Shown one piece after another: positions 8,123 through 16,141 of a stretch of 35,661 bases of DNA (its first letter is position 1; the number at the start of each line of letters is the position of its first letter). The position numbers and the translations under genes were made by a program. The DNA lies in the NCBI GenBank assembly GCA_010672165.1, contig JAAHHN010000048.1, positions 1 to 35,661 of the forward strand, written 5' to 3'. The notes below the pieces were generated by a model. That model did not search any database. It saw nothing but the letters and a program-made list of their open reading frames with translations, and was not told the DNA's origin. This DNA is from Spirulina sp. SIO3F2 (GTDB lineage: Bacteria > Cyanobacteriota > Cyanobacteriia > Cyanobacteriales > Spirulinaceae).

Positions 8123-8992
8123 ATGATTTGTGTTACTGGAGCGGGTGGAACAGTTGGCCGCGAAGTGGTTAAACAGCTTGAATTGGCCAAAGTGCCGTTT
8201 TGCGTTGCCTACTTCTCGAAAGAGAAAATGGACACGGCAATTGCAAAAGGGCTCGATGCTGTCATCATTGACTACAACCACCCTGATACTCTACAGGCAG
8301 CATTTCAAGGCTGTGATACGTTGTTCCTCCTGGGCCCCAACGCATTGAACCAGACGCAACTCGAACTCAATGCGGTCGAAGCCGCCCAAGCTGTGGGTGT
8401 GCAGTCCATCGTGAAGCAGTCCGTGATGGGCGCTGAAGCTGAGAACTTCAGTCTGGCGCTCATCCATCGGCCCGTTGAGCGGGCTATTGAAACGAGCGGC
8501 ATGGCTTGGACGTTTCTGCGCCCGAGCAGCTTTATGCAGAATGTTGTTACGTTTATGAGTGAAACGATCCAGGCTGAATCCGTGTTTTATAGCGCTAGCG
8601 GCGCGGCCAAGATCTCCCATGTGGATGTGCGGGACATTGCGGCGGTGGCGGTCAAAGCCCTCACGGAGCCGACCCATGCAGGTAAAGCCTATACGTTGAC
8701 GGGTTCTGAAGCCCTAAGCTATGACGAACTCGCGCAGGAACTTTCGGCAGTGCTCGGACGTGCCATCAGCCATATTAGCCTTGCCCCGGAGGATTTGAAG
8801 CAGGCGATGTTGGCAGAGGGGATGCCCGAGGCGCTGGCAGATCGGATGCTTGACCTTGAACGGTACTATCGTGAGGATCAAGCCAGCCGCATCACCAACG
8901 ATATCCAGCAGGTGACGGGGCGCGAGCCGATTCAATTCGCACAGTATGCACGTGACCATGCTTCGTTGTTGCGATCGGCAGTGGCGGTGTGA
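8123..8992 (+). CDS. NmrA-like NAD(P)-binding reductase
   Basis: Atypical short-chain dehydrogenase of 289 residues. The N-terminal nucleotide-binding motif is VTGAGGTVGREVV (residues 4-16). The protein follows the NmrA/QOR2 pattern: a LLGPN loop near residue 70, an SVMGAE segment in place of the classical catalytic Tyr-x-x-x-Lys, and LRPSSFMQNV in the middle. It probably binds NADP(H) and acts as a quinone or small-molecule reductase or a redox sensor. GAGG lies a suitable distance before the ATG. It is second in the unit with the DUF1772 gene. The following 190 bases are non-coding until an integrase remnant. Confidence 0.88.
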   Translation: MICVTGAGGTVGREVVKQLELAKVPFCVAYFSKEKMDTAIAKGLDAVIIDYNHPDTLQAAFQGCDTLFLLGPNALNQTQLELNAVEAAQAVGVQSIVKQSVMGAEAENFSLALIHRPVERAIETSGMAWTFLRPSSFMQNVVTFMSETIQAESVFYSASGAAKISHVDVRDIAAVAVKALTEPTHAGKAYTLTGSEALSYDELAQELSAVLGRAISHISLAPEDLKQAMLAEGMPEALADRMLDLERYYREDQASRITNDIQQVTGREPIQFAQYARDHASLLRSAVAV

Positions 8993-9179
8993 CCGATGGG
9001 CGTGATGGGTTGGACTGCGTAGGGGCAGGAAGATTCGTTGACCATCATGAAGGTGTGGCTGCTGTTGATTCGTTTCTGGGTCAATGGCGGCTTTGCTGGT
9101 GTGGACTGTCTTTGATTCGTCTTTCCAAGAGTTTCCGGGCTTTCCGGGGGATGGGGATGATATTCGGGGAGCAACGTTC

Positions 9180-9346
9180 TAATTGCCACTTAAGGAAGGC
9201 TTGAACCTCGGGAACGCCCATTGCACAAGGGAGACGCTTGTTATGGAAGCGCAAGTATCGCTTGATCCTGCTCAGTACAGATAGGAGTAGCGTTTGAGGC
9301 GGCTCACCTCTCGAACTACTTCCAGCAGCTTCTTTGACGTTGGGGA
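9180..9346 (-). pseudogene. Integron-type tyrosine integrase, N-terminal remnant
   Basis: Frameshifted remnant of the N-terminal SAM-like DNA-binding domain of an integron/phage-type tyrosine recombinase. One frame (downstream of 9346) reads KKLLEVVREVSRLKRYSYL and then stops. A second frame continues with RIKRYLRFHNKRLPCAMG and then VPEVQAFLKWQLER. Joined, these follow the family pattern K-K-L-L-x-x-V-R-x-x-x-R-L-K-x-Y-S-Y ... RFHNKRHP-x-x-MG-x-x-EVxAFL. No catalytic domain follows, so the gene is dead. It marks the left side of the accessory stretch between the NmrA gene and SelO. The surrounding gap (8993-9578) has no other supported gene. Confidence 0.75.
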
Positions 9347-9578
9347 TAGTCATAGGAACAAACAAGTCTGTATACCATCCTGAATAGGGATGTTATACAG
9401 ATAAAATCTTAATAAAATCCGCACGGGGATGATTAGATGAAAAAAATCCGTATAATTCGTATCTAGGCAAGAAACTTGCGTTAGTACTCAAGCATACTCT
9501 TTCTCTCTAAGGTGGGCTTGTAGTGCGTTTTTGGGAATTGAGAATTATGATTTCAGAGTCAGTAAAAAGGCTTCAAGT

Positions 9579-10541
9579 ATGAGCACAGAGAACGCAGATA
9601 GTTTGGCACTGGATAATGGATCTACCTCAGTGAATGATATTAAAAGTTCACCAGAAAAGCCAGTTCTTGGGGAGAATAGAACTTCTGAAAAAGTCAAGGT
9701 CGCCTGTGAATACATATTAAAAAGCCAAAAAAAGCTCGCCAGTGATAATACTCTATCTGGTTCAGAGCTTTTTGATAAAGCGAAAAAAGAGTTTCCCGAA
9801 GAGTTTCAATCTACTCAAAGAAATACATTTTTGCAGTATCTTTCCAATACAGTTAAAGATACTGCAAGTTATATAAACTGTTTGGGCAAGAGAAAGGGCT
9901 ATTATATTTCTTCTACTGCTCAAGAGGTTGCGGAAAATCTTTCACAGTCCAAAGATCAAAGCTCAGATGTTGACCAAAAAACTGCAAGAAGACAAAAAGA
10001 AGCTCTCCTGTATCCTGTGTTAGAAAGCTGGCTGATAGCACAAGGTTATCAATCTGCAAATGTGTCTGCTAATCGCTCTCTAGGCAAATGGGGAAACCCT
10101 GATTTAGCTGGAATTAATGCTTTAGATAGTTTCAATGGTATTTCCGTAGAAGTGGTAACTATAGAAGCCAAAACTTCTTCAGAAAAGTGGGAACAATGGA
10201 TTTTTGAGGCTATCTCGCATCGAAGGTTTGCTAACAGATCATATTTTGCATTCGCACATCCAGAAGAAGCAATATCTAAGATCCCTCAAGATATGAGATA
10301 TTATGCTGAACTCTATAACATTGGTGTCTTAGTATTATCTTTGGAAAATGAAACCTTTGAGAAACTAATGCAAGGAACTTTAGATAACTCACTAGATTCT
10401 GAAGAAGTGGATATTGTTGAAATATACTCTGCACCGTATAACTTTGTTCAGCCCAAGTATCAGATCAAGTTTTGCCATGCACTTGGCATTACATGTGTAA
10501 AAGAGCTATACCAATGGGGAAATCAATCGGAACAAGTCTAA
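9579..10541 (+). CDS. HTH plus PD-(D/E)XK-like nuclease domain protein
   Basis: Unrecognised protein of about 320 residues with two visible parts. Residues 36-112 form a helical, winged-helix-like segment (ACEYILKSQKKLASDN ... GSELFDKAKKEFPEEF ... YINCLGKRKGYYIS), similar in layout to HARE/HTH modules. Residues 138-235 look like a PD-(D/E)XK nuclease core: WGNPDLAGI (Asp175), then TIEAK (Glu196, Lys198), and a following helix with a conserved-looking QWIFEAISHRRF. The ATG at 9579 is chosen over a TTG at 9531. The gene is visibly more AT-rich than its neighbours, a sign of transfer. It stands alone, so a restriction or defence role is possible but not shown; no methylase is adjacent. Confidence 0.6.
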   Translation: MSTENADSLALDNGSTSVNDIKSSPEKPVLGENRTSEKVKVACEYILKSQKKLASDNTLSGSELFDKAKKEFPEEFQSTQRNTFLQYLSNTVKDTASYINCLGKRKGYYISSTAQEVAENLSQSKDQSSDVDQKTARRQKEALLYPVLESWLIAQGYQSANVSANRSLGKWGNPDLAGINALDSFNGISVEVVTIEAKTSSEKWEQWIFEAISHRRFANRSYFAFAHPEEAISKIPQDMRYYAELYNIGVLVLSLENETFEKLMQGTLDNSLDSEEVDIVEIYSAPYNFVQPKYQIKFCHALGITCVKELYQWGNQSEQV

Positions 10542-10572
10542 CAAATCGAGTGCAGTGGATTGACCGAAGTGC

Positions 10573-10714
10573 CACAGCAGTAGGGTGCGCTAGGCGGGTA
10601 GTAATCTTCAGAAAGAGATAATAACCTCGATTCTTGCCATAAAGCACCACATATGATGTTGATGAAAAGGAAAGGTGTTTGGCGATAAATGGTGGTTGGT
10701 TCGGTGCGTTACGC
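10573..10714 (+). repeat. Dispersed repeat, uninterrupted copy
   Basis: This stretch parallels 15127-15355: both contain CAGTAGGGTG, a GTAAT-x-TTCAGAAAGAGA segment, a C(T/C)CGATTC-like segment, GCACCA and GATGTTGATG, and TAAATGG in the same order. It is the uninterrupted version of the repeat. The other copy carries a 96-bp insertion at the TTCAG. Confidence 0.65.
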
Positions 10715-10732
10715 AGAGATAAAGTGGTCAAT

Positions 10733-10993
10733 TTATTGAGAATTTATTCCCCGCTGTTTGCTTTGGGCATATTTTCCTCGGTAGGGTAGATAGGCAAGCC
10801 ATTTAGTCAGGTTGACTTCCCCACTCTGAATCACAGCGATAATCATCCCTATACATATGGCCAGGTGGCTCAGAGGAGCCCAGGGCACGTCTTGACCCAA
10901 ACAGGTTTTCAGGGCATCTTGAGGTCGGGAGTGTTTTTCACAGTTCTCTAGGATTTTGTTGTGGTAACCTGATTCTAGAGGGTTGACTCCCAC
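10733..10993 (-). pseudogene. IS4-family transposase, N-terminal fragment
   Basis: About 80 codons encode the N-terminal helical domain of an IS4-type transposase: LENCEKHSRPQDALKTCLG, VPWAPLSHLAICIGMI and SGEVNLTKWLAYLP, then YAQSKQR. The frame ends soon after SKQR, where intact relatives continue into the DDE catalytic domain, so this is a truncated remnant. It is separate from, and different in sequence to, the IS4 fragment at 34728. It lies between the nuclease-like gene and the leucine-rich-repeat gene, consistent with past rearrangement here. Confidence 0.7.
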
Positions 10994-11081
10994 CTCTGAA
11001 ATCCCTGAATTTCCTTCACTACAAGCTTTCTAGCTTCTTCTCAAGCAAGTTTTGTCAGTCAATCAGGGAAAGGACAGAAGG

Positions 11082-12368
11082 ATGGTCAACTATGACACTT
11101 ACCAAAAAGCTGAACAGCTCATTGAGCAAGCGGCCCGTCAGAGAGCAACTCGTCTTGACTTGAGAGCTCTGGGGTTAACCGAGCTGCCCCCAGCGATCGC
11201 CACTCTGGATCAATTAGAAGACCTTTATCTTGCCCACAATCAACTCACAACAATACCAAATGGGATTGTGGAGTTGAAGCAGTTAAGAACATTACTGCTC
11301 TCTCATAATCAACTCACGCAAGTACCGGATTGGATTGGGGAGCTAGAGCAATTAAGAATGTTGGTTCTCTCCCGTAACCGAATAACATCATTGCCCGAGT
11401 CAATCACCCAGCTCAAGCGACTTGGCCATCTTTCGCTAGACTATAATCAATTTACTAATTTACCTGGCTTTATTCCAGCATTGGAGGCATTGATAGAACT
11501 CAATTTTTCTGGCAACCAAATTATAGAATTTCCGGACACATTCAAATCAAGAAATCTACGGGAATTAAATCTCTCCCGGACACAGTTAACAGTCTTGCCA
11601 GAGGTTATTACCTCCATTACCACATTAAGATCTCTCAAGCTCCGTTGTAACCAGATCAAACAGCTACCGGAGTCGATCGCGTCTCTCCATCAGTTGTGGA
11701 TATTAGATATTTCTGATAACCAGCTCGAAGAACTCCCTGAAGGGATTGGGAGCTTAACTGAATTGTATAAACTTCAACTCTACAACAATCACCTAAGGTC
11801 TTTGCCTCAAGGGATTGGCTACCTTGAGCAGCTTAAGCAACTCTCCCTGTCTGGTAATCAATTACAGCAAATACCTAAGTCATTTGTTCGATTTTCCAAA
11901 TTAATAGCACTGGGTCTCGCCTACAATAATTTGACTGATTTACCAACTAATCTCACACTCTTACCCGAGTTGGAGTACATAGAACTAGAAGGTAATCCTC
12001 TTAATCCGGAGCTTGCAGCGGCTTGCCAAGATGGCTTTGATGCAATTATGCAGTACTTGAAAGTCAAGTGGAAGCAGGAGCCCAGAAGGAGATCCCAGAA
12101 TGACTCAATCTATGCCAAGCGAGGAAATCCAGATGATTCATCACTTCAAGCCTTAAGGGGTAGCAGAACAAGAAATAATAAAAAAAAGTTGCGAGGGAAA
12201 CCGATTGATTCCAAACGAGAGAGTCCGGGGGATGCGCCGCTTCAAGCGTTAAAGGCTGAAAAAACTAGAGAGGATAAAGTTTTTGTGCAGAGATTCAAGG
12301 AGAATATCGTATGGATATTGAGTAAAGTGAATCAGAAAATCAAGACCTGGCTTGCTGAGTGGTTCTAG
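11082..12368 (+). CDS. Leucine-rich-repeat protein
   Basis: Protein of about 428 residues. After a short helical N-terminus, residues 20-325 hold about 12-13 tandem leucine-rich repeats of roughly 23 residues with the pattern L-x-x-L-x-L-x-x-N-x-(I/L)-x-x-(L/I)-P-x-x-(I/F), as in DLYLAHNQLTTIPNGI. The C-terminal 100 residues are basic and low in complexity (KRGNPDD, KKLRGKPID) and end in a helix with tryptophans. Such LRR arrays bind proteins. It lacks the ROC/COR GTPase domain that follows LRRs in some cyanobacterial proteins, so it may be a truncated or simple form. The ATG at 11082 follows GGAAAGGAC; a TTG start at 11052 is possible. It converges on the SMI1 gene with 5 bases between. Confidence 0.85.
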   Translation: MVNYDTYQKAEQLIEQAARQRATRLDLRALGLTELPPAIATLDQLEDLYLAHNQLTTIPNGIVELKQLRTLLLSHNQLTQVPDWIGELEQLRMLVLSRNRITSLPESITQLKRLGHLSLDYNQFTNLPGFIPALEALIELNFSGNQIIEFPDTFKSRNLRELNLSRTQLTVLPEVITSITTLRSLKLRCNQIKQLPESIASLHQLWILDISDNQLEELPEGIGSLTELYKLQLYNNHLRSLPQGIGYLEQLKQLSLSGNQLQQIPKSFVRFSKLIALGLAYNNLTDLPTNLTLLPELEYIELEGNPLNPELAAACQDGFDAIMQYLKVKWKQEPRRRSQNDSIYAKRGNPDDSSLQALRGSRTRNNKKKLRGKPIDSKRESPGDAPLQALKAEKTREDKVFVQRFKENIVWILSKVNQKIKTWLAEWF

Positions 12369-12373
12369 GAAGA

Positions 12374-13183
12374 TCAGTCACTCGATTGATGATTCACCAA
12401 CTTCTTCCTTCGACGATAGTTGTGGAGCTTCTCCTCATACCAGAGTCCTTGAGCATGTCCACCAAAGCGTAAACCACCCTTAAAGAAAAGCTCCCGTGGC
12501 TTCTGTGCTCCGATCAGGCTAACAATAAGACTGTCTACACTATAGCCTCTAAGTTCATGTCTCGTTTCCTGCTTGATTTCCTCCATTGAAAGATCAGTAT
12601 CAATAAAACTGATCACCCGCTCAAAGGCTTGGATTGCTCCATCCACCCAGTTTTGATATAGATCAGTGAGTTTTTTGTTGGTTTCCGTAATGCATCCATC
12701 ATTTGAAACATAAACCACATTGCCAATATTCTCTCCGCTGGTAATCAGGCAGGTTTGATGTCCACATCCTTCCTCAATAATTGCGATAAGTCCTTGCACA
12801 TAATCATGGGGAATCTCAAAGTAGTCTTTTTCATCATCATCAAGTTCATCGTCATCATCATCTTCACAGAAATATCCTTCCTGACGAGCTAGCTCTCGGT
12901 AATATTCAGCCCCTGGAAACTCAAGGTGGGGCTTGAAGTAATCACGTAGACCTTCAAGACTGCGTAAACCATAGTTCGGTGCCACACCGCCATTACTTAA
13001 TTGCATGTAGAACAAGCGTAGCTCGTCCGGTAGACTCACCCCTAGCCTTGCTTCACATTCCCTCACAGCACCAAGACTCGCCACTGGATGAAATCGGTAT
13101 TGATGAGAACGAGCACCAAAGATCGCTCTACCCTGATCAAGTTTTTCTAACTTAAGTATTTTCTGTTTGATATCTGACCACAT
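12374..13183 (-). CDS. SMI1/KNR4 family protein
   Basis: Protein of about 269 residues. The N-terminal two thirds carry the SMI1/KNR4 pattern: VRECEARLGVSLPDELRLFYMQLSNGG near residue 40, then YGLRSLEGL, and later a CGHQTCLITSGENIGNVVYVS segment. An acidic run (EDDDDDELDDDEKDYFEIP) sits in the middle loop. In bacteria this fold is common in immunity proteins of polymorphic toxin systems and in other protein-binding roles. No toxin gene is adjacent. The ATG at 13183 (MWSDI) has GGGGTGG upstream and matches the usual short N-terminus; an ATG at 13201 is also in frame. It is convergent with the LRR gene, a pairing that may be functional or accidental. Confidence 0.75.
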   Translation of the reverse strand: MWSDIKQKILKLEKLDQGRAIFGARSHQYRFHPVASLGAVRECEARLGVSLPDELRLFYMQLSNGGVAPNYGLRSLEGLRDYFKPHLEFPGAEYYRELARQEGYFCEDDDDDELDDDEKDYFEIPHDYVQGLIAIIEEGCGHQTCLITSGENIGNVVYVSNDGCITETNKKLTDLYQNWVDGAIQAFERVISFIDTDLSMEEIKQETRHELRGYSVDSLIVSLIGAQKPRELFFKGGLRFGGHAQGLWYEEKLHNYRRRKKLVNHQSSD

Positions 13184-13330
13184 ATCAATATTCCACCCCA
13201 TTGAGCCTGAATTTGCAGAGGCATTGGATTAAGCAATATTCTACACAATGCCTATCATTCTCTTCGGCTAGATAGAGATACCAGCTATGTCCACTTAATT
13301 GTTTGGGCACAACAATGATCAAGGCAAGTC

Positions 13331-14692
13331 TTACCCCAGCCCCACCAGAATTCGCTCGGCCTCTCGTCGCCCCGACAACAACGCCCCATGTACCGTCGCC
13401 GGATAATCTCCATTTGTCGCCTCCCCTGCAAACAACAATCTATCGCCCACCGGAGCCGCCAAATCTGCACGGGTTGTCTCCGTCATCCCCACCCCAGGGC
13501 TGGAATAGGAACAGCGGGCAAACGGGTCGCTAGCCCAACGGGTGATCTGGGCCGCGATCGGCTCTGGGGTTGATGGGCCGGCGATCCGGCGCAGGGTTTG
13601 CATCGCCCGGTCAACAATTTGTGCATCGGTCAGGGCTTCCAGTTGCCGAGCAAAATCCCCCACATTAAACGCGGCTAGGATTGGCTGCCCTGTCGGGCGG
13701 TATAGATTCAGCCAAGTGGAAAACTCTCCCCGTGTCTCAGAGACATAGCTCAACCAATCCGGTGACTCCGGCCAAAAGACCTCGGGAAATTGCAGATAAA
13801 CCTTATTCAGCACCCCAGCATTGAGCACCGCGATCGCGTTTTGTTTGGCCTCAGGCAGCGGGGGCTCAAACACCACATCTCCCCGCTTCAGAACACCAAT
13901 GGGCAAGGTGACGATAGCGCGATCGCCCTCAACAATGCCGGAGGGGGTGGTCAAGCTCACTCCCTCCTCGGTGTAGGTAATCTGCGAGACCGGCTGATTA
14001 AGACGAATTTCTAAACCCTCGGCGAGATAGGTCGCCAGGACATCATAACCCTGGGGAAAGAGCACATCATCTCCGCCAAACTCCTGCCCCCCATCCAAAT
14101 GATGGGCCGAGAGGTCTTCAGCATCGGTGGCGGCATCCTGTTCAATCAGGGCATTCACCGCGAAGTTCAGCAACTGCCACTCCGAGGTGGTCAAGGCGTC
14201 AAGGTCGATTTCATTGGCGATCGCGGTTGCCAGCGAAACATCCGCCCCACTATAGGTTGCCCGTACCGCTCGGATAACCTCGGCTTCCCAAGCGTTGACC
14301 GCGTCCCAAACCTGATCGCTCAATCGCTCACCCGTCACACCATAGAGCGGGTAATCTGTAGAATCTGTGGCCACACGAGGGGCATCAATGGCATCCGCGA
14401 GCGCCGTCAGGGGATTACCCCGTTCTCCATGAATCCAAGACGCGCCTAGATCCATTGGCGTGGCCCAACGGCGGCTCGTCCAGAGGCGACCCCCGACGCG
14501 ATCGCGCCCTTCCAGAAGAATCACCCGATGTCCGGCCTCCTGGAGATCCCACGCTGCTGCTAAACCCGCAATCCCGGCCCCGACAATCACAATCGTTTCG
14601 GCTTGAGTGGTTTGGGCTTGGGTCTGGCAACCCAATAGCCGAGTGGCCGCGATCGTGGTCAGCAGGAGTTGAATAAAATTACGTCGATTCAT
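13331..14692 (-). CDS. Tat-exported FAD-dependent amine oxidase
   Basis: Flavin monoamine oxidase family protein of 453 residues. The N-terminus MNRRNFIQLLL plus a hydrophobic stretch ending RLLGC is a twin-arginine signal with a lipobox cysteine, so it should be an exported, possibly lipid-anchored enzyme. The FAD-binding Rossmann motif is VIVGAGIAGLAAAWDL, followed by the GG-R-L-WT motif. The C-terminal FAD contact is LLFAGEATNGDYPATVHGAL. It oxidises primary or polyamines to aldehyde, ammonia and hydrogen peroxide; the substrate is not predictable. Its ATG overlaps the TGA of a truncated HD-domain gene (ATGA), so it was once the second gene of an operon. Confidence 0.9.
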   Translation of the reverse strand: MNRRNFIQLLLTTIAATRLLGCQTQAQTTQAETIVIVGAGIAGLAAAWDLQEAGHRVILLEGRDRVGGRLWTSRRWATPMDLGASWIHGERGNPLTALADAIDAPRVATDSTDYPLYGVTGERLSDQVWDAVNAWEAEVIRAVRATYSGADVSLATAIANEIDLDALTTSEWQLLNFAVNALIEQDAATDAEDLSAHHLDGGQEFGGDDVLFPQGYDVLATYLAEGLEIRLNQPVSQITYTEEGVSLTTPSGIVEGDRAIVTLPIGVLKRGDVVFEPPLPEAKQNAIAVLNAGVLNKVYLQFPEVFWPESPDWLSYVSETRGEFSTWLNLYRPTGQPILAAFNVGDFARQLEALTDAQIVDRAMQTLRRIAGPSTPEPIAAQITRWASDPFARCSYSSPGVGMTETTRADLAAPVGDRLLFAGEATNGDYPATVHGALLSGRREAERILVGLG

Positions 14693-14910
14693 GCTATCTC
14701 TTGGCTCCGCAAAAGTCGCTGATGGCCGCCTGGCGCGATCGTCTTAAACCCACCATCCAATTCCATAAATACCGCCCCATAAGCCAGTCCAGACCGTTGG
14801 GCTATCTGCCGGATCACCATCTCCTCTGGTTTAGTCTGCCGTTTTCCCTTCCAAAGCTTGTCTGCCAAAGCAATCAGGTATTCATCCAGTGTACAGGGCA
14901 GGGTTTGCCA
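14689..14910 (-). pseudogene. HD-domain phosphohydrolase, C-terminal remnant
   Basis: Seventy-three sense codons, no plausible start and an in-frame TAA directly upstream. The translation contains LDEYLIALADKLWKGKR, a hallmark of the C-terminal helices of cyanobacterial and other bacterial HD-domain hydrolases, and continues to RLLRSQEIA and a TGA. The metal-binding HD part is missing. Upstream the sequence changes into dispersed repeats (14983-15084 and 15127-15355), which may mark how the gene was lost. The stop overlaps the amine oxidase start by ATGA, so this reading frame was under selection in the past. Confidence 0.75.
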
Positions 14911-14982
14911 TTATTGGGCAGCCTCGGCTTCAGTCACGGCAGTAGGGCCGTGACACACCTTAATTAGTGCATTAAAAAATTC

Positions 14983-15084
14983 TGTAGGGGCAATCCCCCC
15001 GTGGTTGCCCTGGTGTGTTGTGTGACGGAGGGTTGATCGGTGTGCGGCTGAGACCGGGGTAGGCACGGGGGCACTACCCCTACA
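14983..15084 (+). repeat. MITE-like repeat with TGTAGGGG ends
   Basis: About 102 bp bounded by imperfect inverted repeats: TGTAGGGGCAATCCCCCCGTG on the left pairs with the complement of CACGGGGGCACTACCCCTACA on the right (about 21 bp, a few mismatches). AAAATTC occurs at the left border and again at 15097-15103, a possible target duplication if the element extends that far. TGTAGGGG-ended palindromes are widespread in cyanobacteria. Confidence 0.65.
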
Positions 15085-15126
15085 AGCGTTTACGGCAAAA
15101 TTCTATTGCCTCATTTTAGCTGTGTC

Positions 15127-15355
15127 ACGGCAGTAGGGTGTGTTAGGTGGGCAGTAATATTCAGGGAACCTCGATTAATTGCTATTTTTATGATTTTCGA
15201 GAGCCAAAACAACGAGAATTCGTTCTAATCTAGCTCAGAATCTGAATTTTTCGAGGTTCCCTTCAGAAAGAGACAATAATCTTGATTCCCGCCGTAACGC
15301 ACCATCCATGATATTGATGTCAAAGAAAGATTTTTGATAATAAATGGCGAGATAA
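15127..15355 (+). repeat. Dispersed repeat, copy interrupted by a MITE
   Basis: Second, diverged copy of the repeat at 10573-10714. Left part CACGGCAGTAGGGTG...GTAATATTCAG, right part CTTCAGAAAGAGA...TAAATGG, with a 96-bp insertion between them. It ends about 20 bases before the ATG of the unknown gene at 15377 and therefore lies in that gene's promoter region. Confidence 0.65.
15165..15260 (+). mobile_element. 96-bp MITE nested in a dispersed repeat
   Basis: Perfect 10-bp terminal inverted repeats GGAACCTCGA and TCGAGGTTCC bound a 96-bp AT-rich, non-coding core. Flanks are ATTCAG (15159-15164) and CTTCAG (15261-15266). The uninterrupted repeat copy has a single CTTCAG at 10606-10611, so this is an insertion with a 6-bp target duplication, one base since mutated. 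Confidence 0.8.
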
Positions 15356-15376
15356 TTCATAGTTAGGGGCACAAAG

Positions 15377-16039
15377 ATGCAATATGAGGACTGGAGAGAC
15401 GATATCTTCGGAAAGCCTGAAGGATATGATCCGATTGTAGGAAATATTCTGGAAGAGACAGCCAATCTTCCAGAGATTCAAACCTTGGATTTTATTGATC
15501 GCGCTCTGCAAGATCCCGAAATTCACACCCAATATTCTGTGGAGCAGATAGGGATTGGTCTTAATATTATTTTCAACATTCCTTGTAGCAATATTTCACG
15601 GTGCTACGCTGTCTTAAATGGCAATGTAGAAAACGAACAGCGTAAAATTGAATCAATCAAATGCCTTCGGAACCTCTATTCAAATTTTTTCGCTCGTTAC
15701 TGTATCAGTCCTGTAAGACAAATTGGTGAGAGTCTAGAACCAAAGCAGATTGGCTTCATTTGCTCCATGCTTTGGGATATTTTCGTTCTCTGTCCCGGTA
15801 ATGCGACACCCGCTATGGTGGAGGCGACCATAGAAATGATGGCAGATTGCCTTAAGACTAAGAATGACAACTGCCTTGAGTCGCTAATTCATGGCTTAGG
15901 TCATTGGATATTCGACAGCGATCGAGCTAACAGCGATCGCGCTAAACAAGTACTGGATGATTGGTTGAAATTGCCAACCACAGATAACCAAGTCATTATT
16001 GATTATGCAACTTATGCTAAGACAGGGTACATCCAGTAG
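15377..16039 (+). CDS. Unrecognised 220-residue soluble protein
   Basis: I do not recognise this family. The protein is soluble, acidic to neutral and largely helical, with no signal peptide or membrane segment. It has several HEAT-like helical stretches (YSVEQIGIGLNIIFNIPC; ENEQRKIESIKCLRNLYSNFF; MVEATIEMMADCL; CLESLIHGLGHWIF) and many cysteines without a metal-binding spacing. The HEAT-like look and the final segment (KQVLDDWLKLPT...DYATYAKTGYIQ) suggest a protein-protein interaction or immunity-type protein. It sits alone at the right edge of the accessory stretch, next to nested repeats. One HIP1 site lies inside. Coding is supported by length, composition and a plausible ATG; the ribosome-binding site is weak. 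Confidence 0.6.
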   Translation: MQYEDWRDDIFGKPEGYDPIVGNILEETANLPEIQTLDFIDRALQDPEIHTQYSVEQIGIGLNIIFNIPCSNISRCYAVLNGNVENEQRKIESIKCLRNLYSNFFARYCISPVRQIGESLEPKQIGFICSMLWDIFVLCPGNATPAMVEATIEMMADCLKTKNDNCLESLIHGLGHWIFDSDRANSDRAKQVLDDWLKLPTTDNQVIIDYATYAKTGYIQ

Positions 16040-16141
16040 TGCACCTAAAAAACGCCTGTAATAGTAGTTATTGTGTTAGCGGTCAGATCACCAAAGTGAT
16101 AATTCCTAGCGTGATAATTCTGATGCTAAGGGGAATCAAAA

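Noticed and set aside
9268-9282. The 11-mer GCTCAGTACAG is shared with 34651-34662, before the IS4 fragment
   Set aside because: One 11-base match in a 35-kb window is expected by chance; flanking bases do not align.
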